From: Candidatus Melainabacteria bacterium
GTDB taxonomy: Bacteria; Cyanobacteriota; Vampirovibrionia; LMEP-6097
Reading direction: 5' to 3'
Assembly (NCBI GenBank): GCA_028817775.1
Contig: JAPPOW010000002.1
Location: 1 to 6,739, forward strand
Length of the DNA: 6,739 nucleotides
The position numbers and the translations under genes were made by a program. Positions 5,586-6,739 of the stretch are shown here, piece by piece; position 1 is the stretch's first letter; the number at the start of each line of letters is the position of its first letter. The notes under the pieces were generated by a model, which saw nothing but the letters and a program-made list of their open reading frames with translations, was not told the DNA's origin and ran no database searches.

Positions 5586-6739
5586 ATGTCAGATCCGGTC
5601 ACAGAAATCAAATCTAGAGCAAATATCGTTGATTTGATATCTGAAATTATTCCGGTAAAGAAGTCCGGTGCAAACCATGTTGCGATTTGTCCTTTTCATA
5701 ATGACACCAAGCCTAGTATGTATATTAGTGCAACTAAGGGCATCTATAAATGTTTTGCCTGTGGAGCTGGTGGTGATCTGATTAAATTTTGGCAAGATTA
5801 CTACCAAAAGGATTTTAAAGAGAGTCTCAAAGAGTTAGCGCAAAAGTATGGAGTTGAACTAAATTTCTCTCAGGAATCAAAACAAGATATTGAGAGGTTT
5901 AATCTTGAGATTAAGATGCATGAGCTTGCAGCTCAGTATTACCATGATCAGTTTATGGGATCTCAAGTAGCAGCACTTGCTCGTACTTACCTCGACAAGA
6001 GAAAAATTAGCACTGCTACCATTGCGCAATTTAAACTTGGTTTTGCAGAAGCAGACCCAAATGATTGGGGCAAACTAATTAAAGTTTTGCAGGCAAAATT
6101 AAATGTGACCGAAGAGCAAATTCAATCTGCTGGGCTTGCACTTAAGAGTGAAAAGTCTGGCCGCTATTTTGATAGATTTCGTGGTCGTTTGATGATCCCG
6201 ATTCAAGATGAGCGTGGCAGAGTAATTGCCTTTGGAGCTCGTTCTATACCTGGGATTGATGGTGACAATGGTCCTAAATATTTAAACTCACCAGAAACTA
6301 AAATCTACCACAAGGGACAAAATTTATATGGTATCAACCATGCCAAAGAATTTATCCGTAAGGAAGATGCAGCAATTGTTGTAGAGGGCTATTTTGATTT
6401 AATATCATTGCACCAAGCTGGAATTAAAAATGTACTTGCTAACCAAGGCACCGCTCTGACTGATGGGCAAGTCAAGGCTTTGGCTAAGTATAGTGAATCT
6501 AAACGTATCTATTTGGGTTTTGATAGTGATGCTGCTGGTGAAGCAGCTTGCGATAGGGCTGCAGAAATTGTACACAAAACTTTGAGTCGTTATGATTACG
6601 AATTAAGAATTTTACGCGTGCCTGATGGTAAAGATGCTGATGATTTTGTGCAGGCGCATGGAGCTGAAGAATTTTTGACTTTAGTCAAAAATTCACCACT
6701 CTTGACTGATTATAAAATTAATAAAATTCATTCTGAGAC
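5586..6739 (+). CDS. dnaG: DNA primase DnaG, N-terminal 384 residues; 3' end beyond right edge
   Basis: DnaG makes the short RNA primers for replication and acts with the replicative helicase DnaB. The visible part has the CHC2 zinc-binding domain with Cys35, His38, Cys56 and Cys59 (CPFHND and CFACGAGGD). The RNA-polymerase core follows from about residue 105: RFRGRLMIPIQDERGRVIAFGAR at 197-219, and PKYLNSPET at 230-238. The TOPRIM domain is intact, with EGYFD (Glu267) and GFDSDAAG (Asp313, Asp315), then DGKDADD (347-353). The helicase-binding C-terminal domain lies outside the window. The ATG at 5586 places the start at the usual distance from the zinc motif; the frame stays open upstream only to 5544 and holds no ATG there. 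No Shine-Dalgarno sequence is obvious. It is transcribed away from the glycan operon and is probably functionally unrelated to it. The wording is closest, from memory, to cyanobacterial DnaG. Confidence 0.97.
   Translation, partial: MSDPVTEIKSRANIVDLISEIIPVKKSGANHVAICPFHNDTKPSMYISATKGIYKCFACGAGGDLIKFWQDYYQKDFKESLKELAQKYGVELNFSQESKQDIERFNLEIKMHELAAQYYHDQFMGSQVAALARTYLDKRKISTATIAQFKLGFAEADPNDWGKLIKVLQAKLNVTEEQIQSAGLALKSEKSGRYFDRFRGRLMIPIQDERGRVIAFGARSIPGIDGDNGPKYLNSPETKIYHKGQNLYGINHAKEFIRKEDAAIVVEGYFDLISLHQAGIKNVLANQGTALTDGQVKALAKYSESKRIYLGFDSDAAGEAACDRAAEIVHKTLSRYDYELRILRVPDGKDADDFVQAHGAEEFLTLVKNSPLLTDYKINKIHSE

Noticed and set aside
5589..5807. Minus-strand open frame of 72 codons opposite the dnaG start
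   Set aside because: It is antisense to the conserved zinc-binding region of dnaG and has no recognisable content.
1..6739. CRISPR arrays, tRNA/rRNA genes, insertion sequences, attachment sites
   Set aside because: No regularly spaced repeats, no terminal inverted repeats or transposase motifs, and no clover-leaf or rRNA-like stretches were seen; the window is almost entirely protein-coding.

Overview
The window reads as AT-rich bacterial DNA from a Gram-negative-type (diderm) organism. Evidence for two membranes is an outer-membrane polysaccharide export (OPX/Wza-type) protein with a signal peptide. The right-hand end carries the first 384 codons of dnaG. From memory, its wording (for example KYLNSPET, EGYFDLISLHQAGI, LRILRVPDGKDADDF) resembles cyanobacterial primases. 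A member of, or relative of, Cyanobacteriota (perhaps a non-photosynthetic lineage such as Vampirovibrionia/Melainabacteria) is therefore a reasonable but unproven guess. There are no rRNA, tRNA, CRISPR or transposase sequences.

Layout. Everything left of about 5580 is on the minus strand and looks like one operon, read right to left. It starts with a 95-aa unrecognised protein with one membrane segment (5293-5580). Next come an O-antigen ligase/polymerase-like membrane protein with a TPR-like tail (3657-5276) and a 716-aa GT-C/TMTC-like membrane glycosyltransferase with helical repeats at its C-terminus (1429-3579). An OPX polysaccharide export protein follows (759-1466). Last is a second GT-C protein, paralogous to the first, running off the left edge (1-775). 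This last gene begins at a GTG codon inside the end of the OPX gene and has a clear AGGAG ribosome binding site. dnaG (5586 to the right edge) points the other way, with only 5 bases between its start codon and that of the 95-aa gene.

How the genes fit together. Two polyprenyl-phosphate-sugar-dependent type (GT-C) transferases, a Wzy/WaaL-like enzyme and an OPX protein form a plausible surface-glycan module: assembly or transfer of sugars on the periplasmic side, then export or attachment. No initiating transferase, flippase or Wzc-type co-polymerase is in view, so the pathway type is undecided. The most interesting point is the arrangement itself: two diverged copies of a TMTC-like transferase flank an export protein in overlapping reading frames, and three genes share a membrane-enzyme-plus-helical-repeat design or belong to that family.
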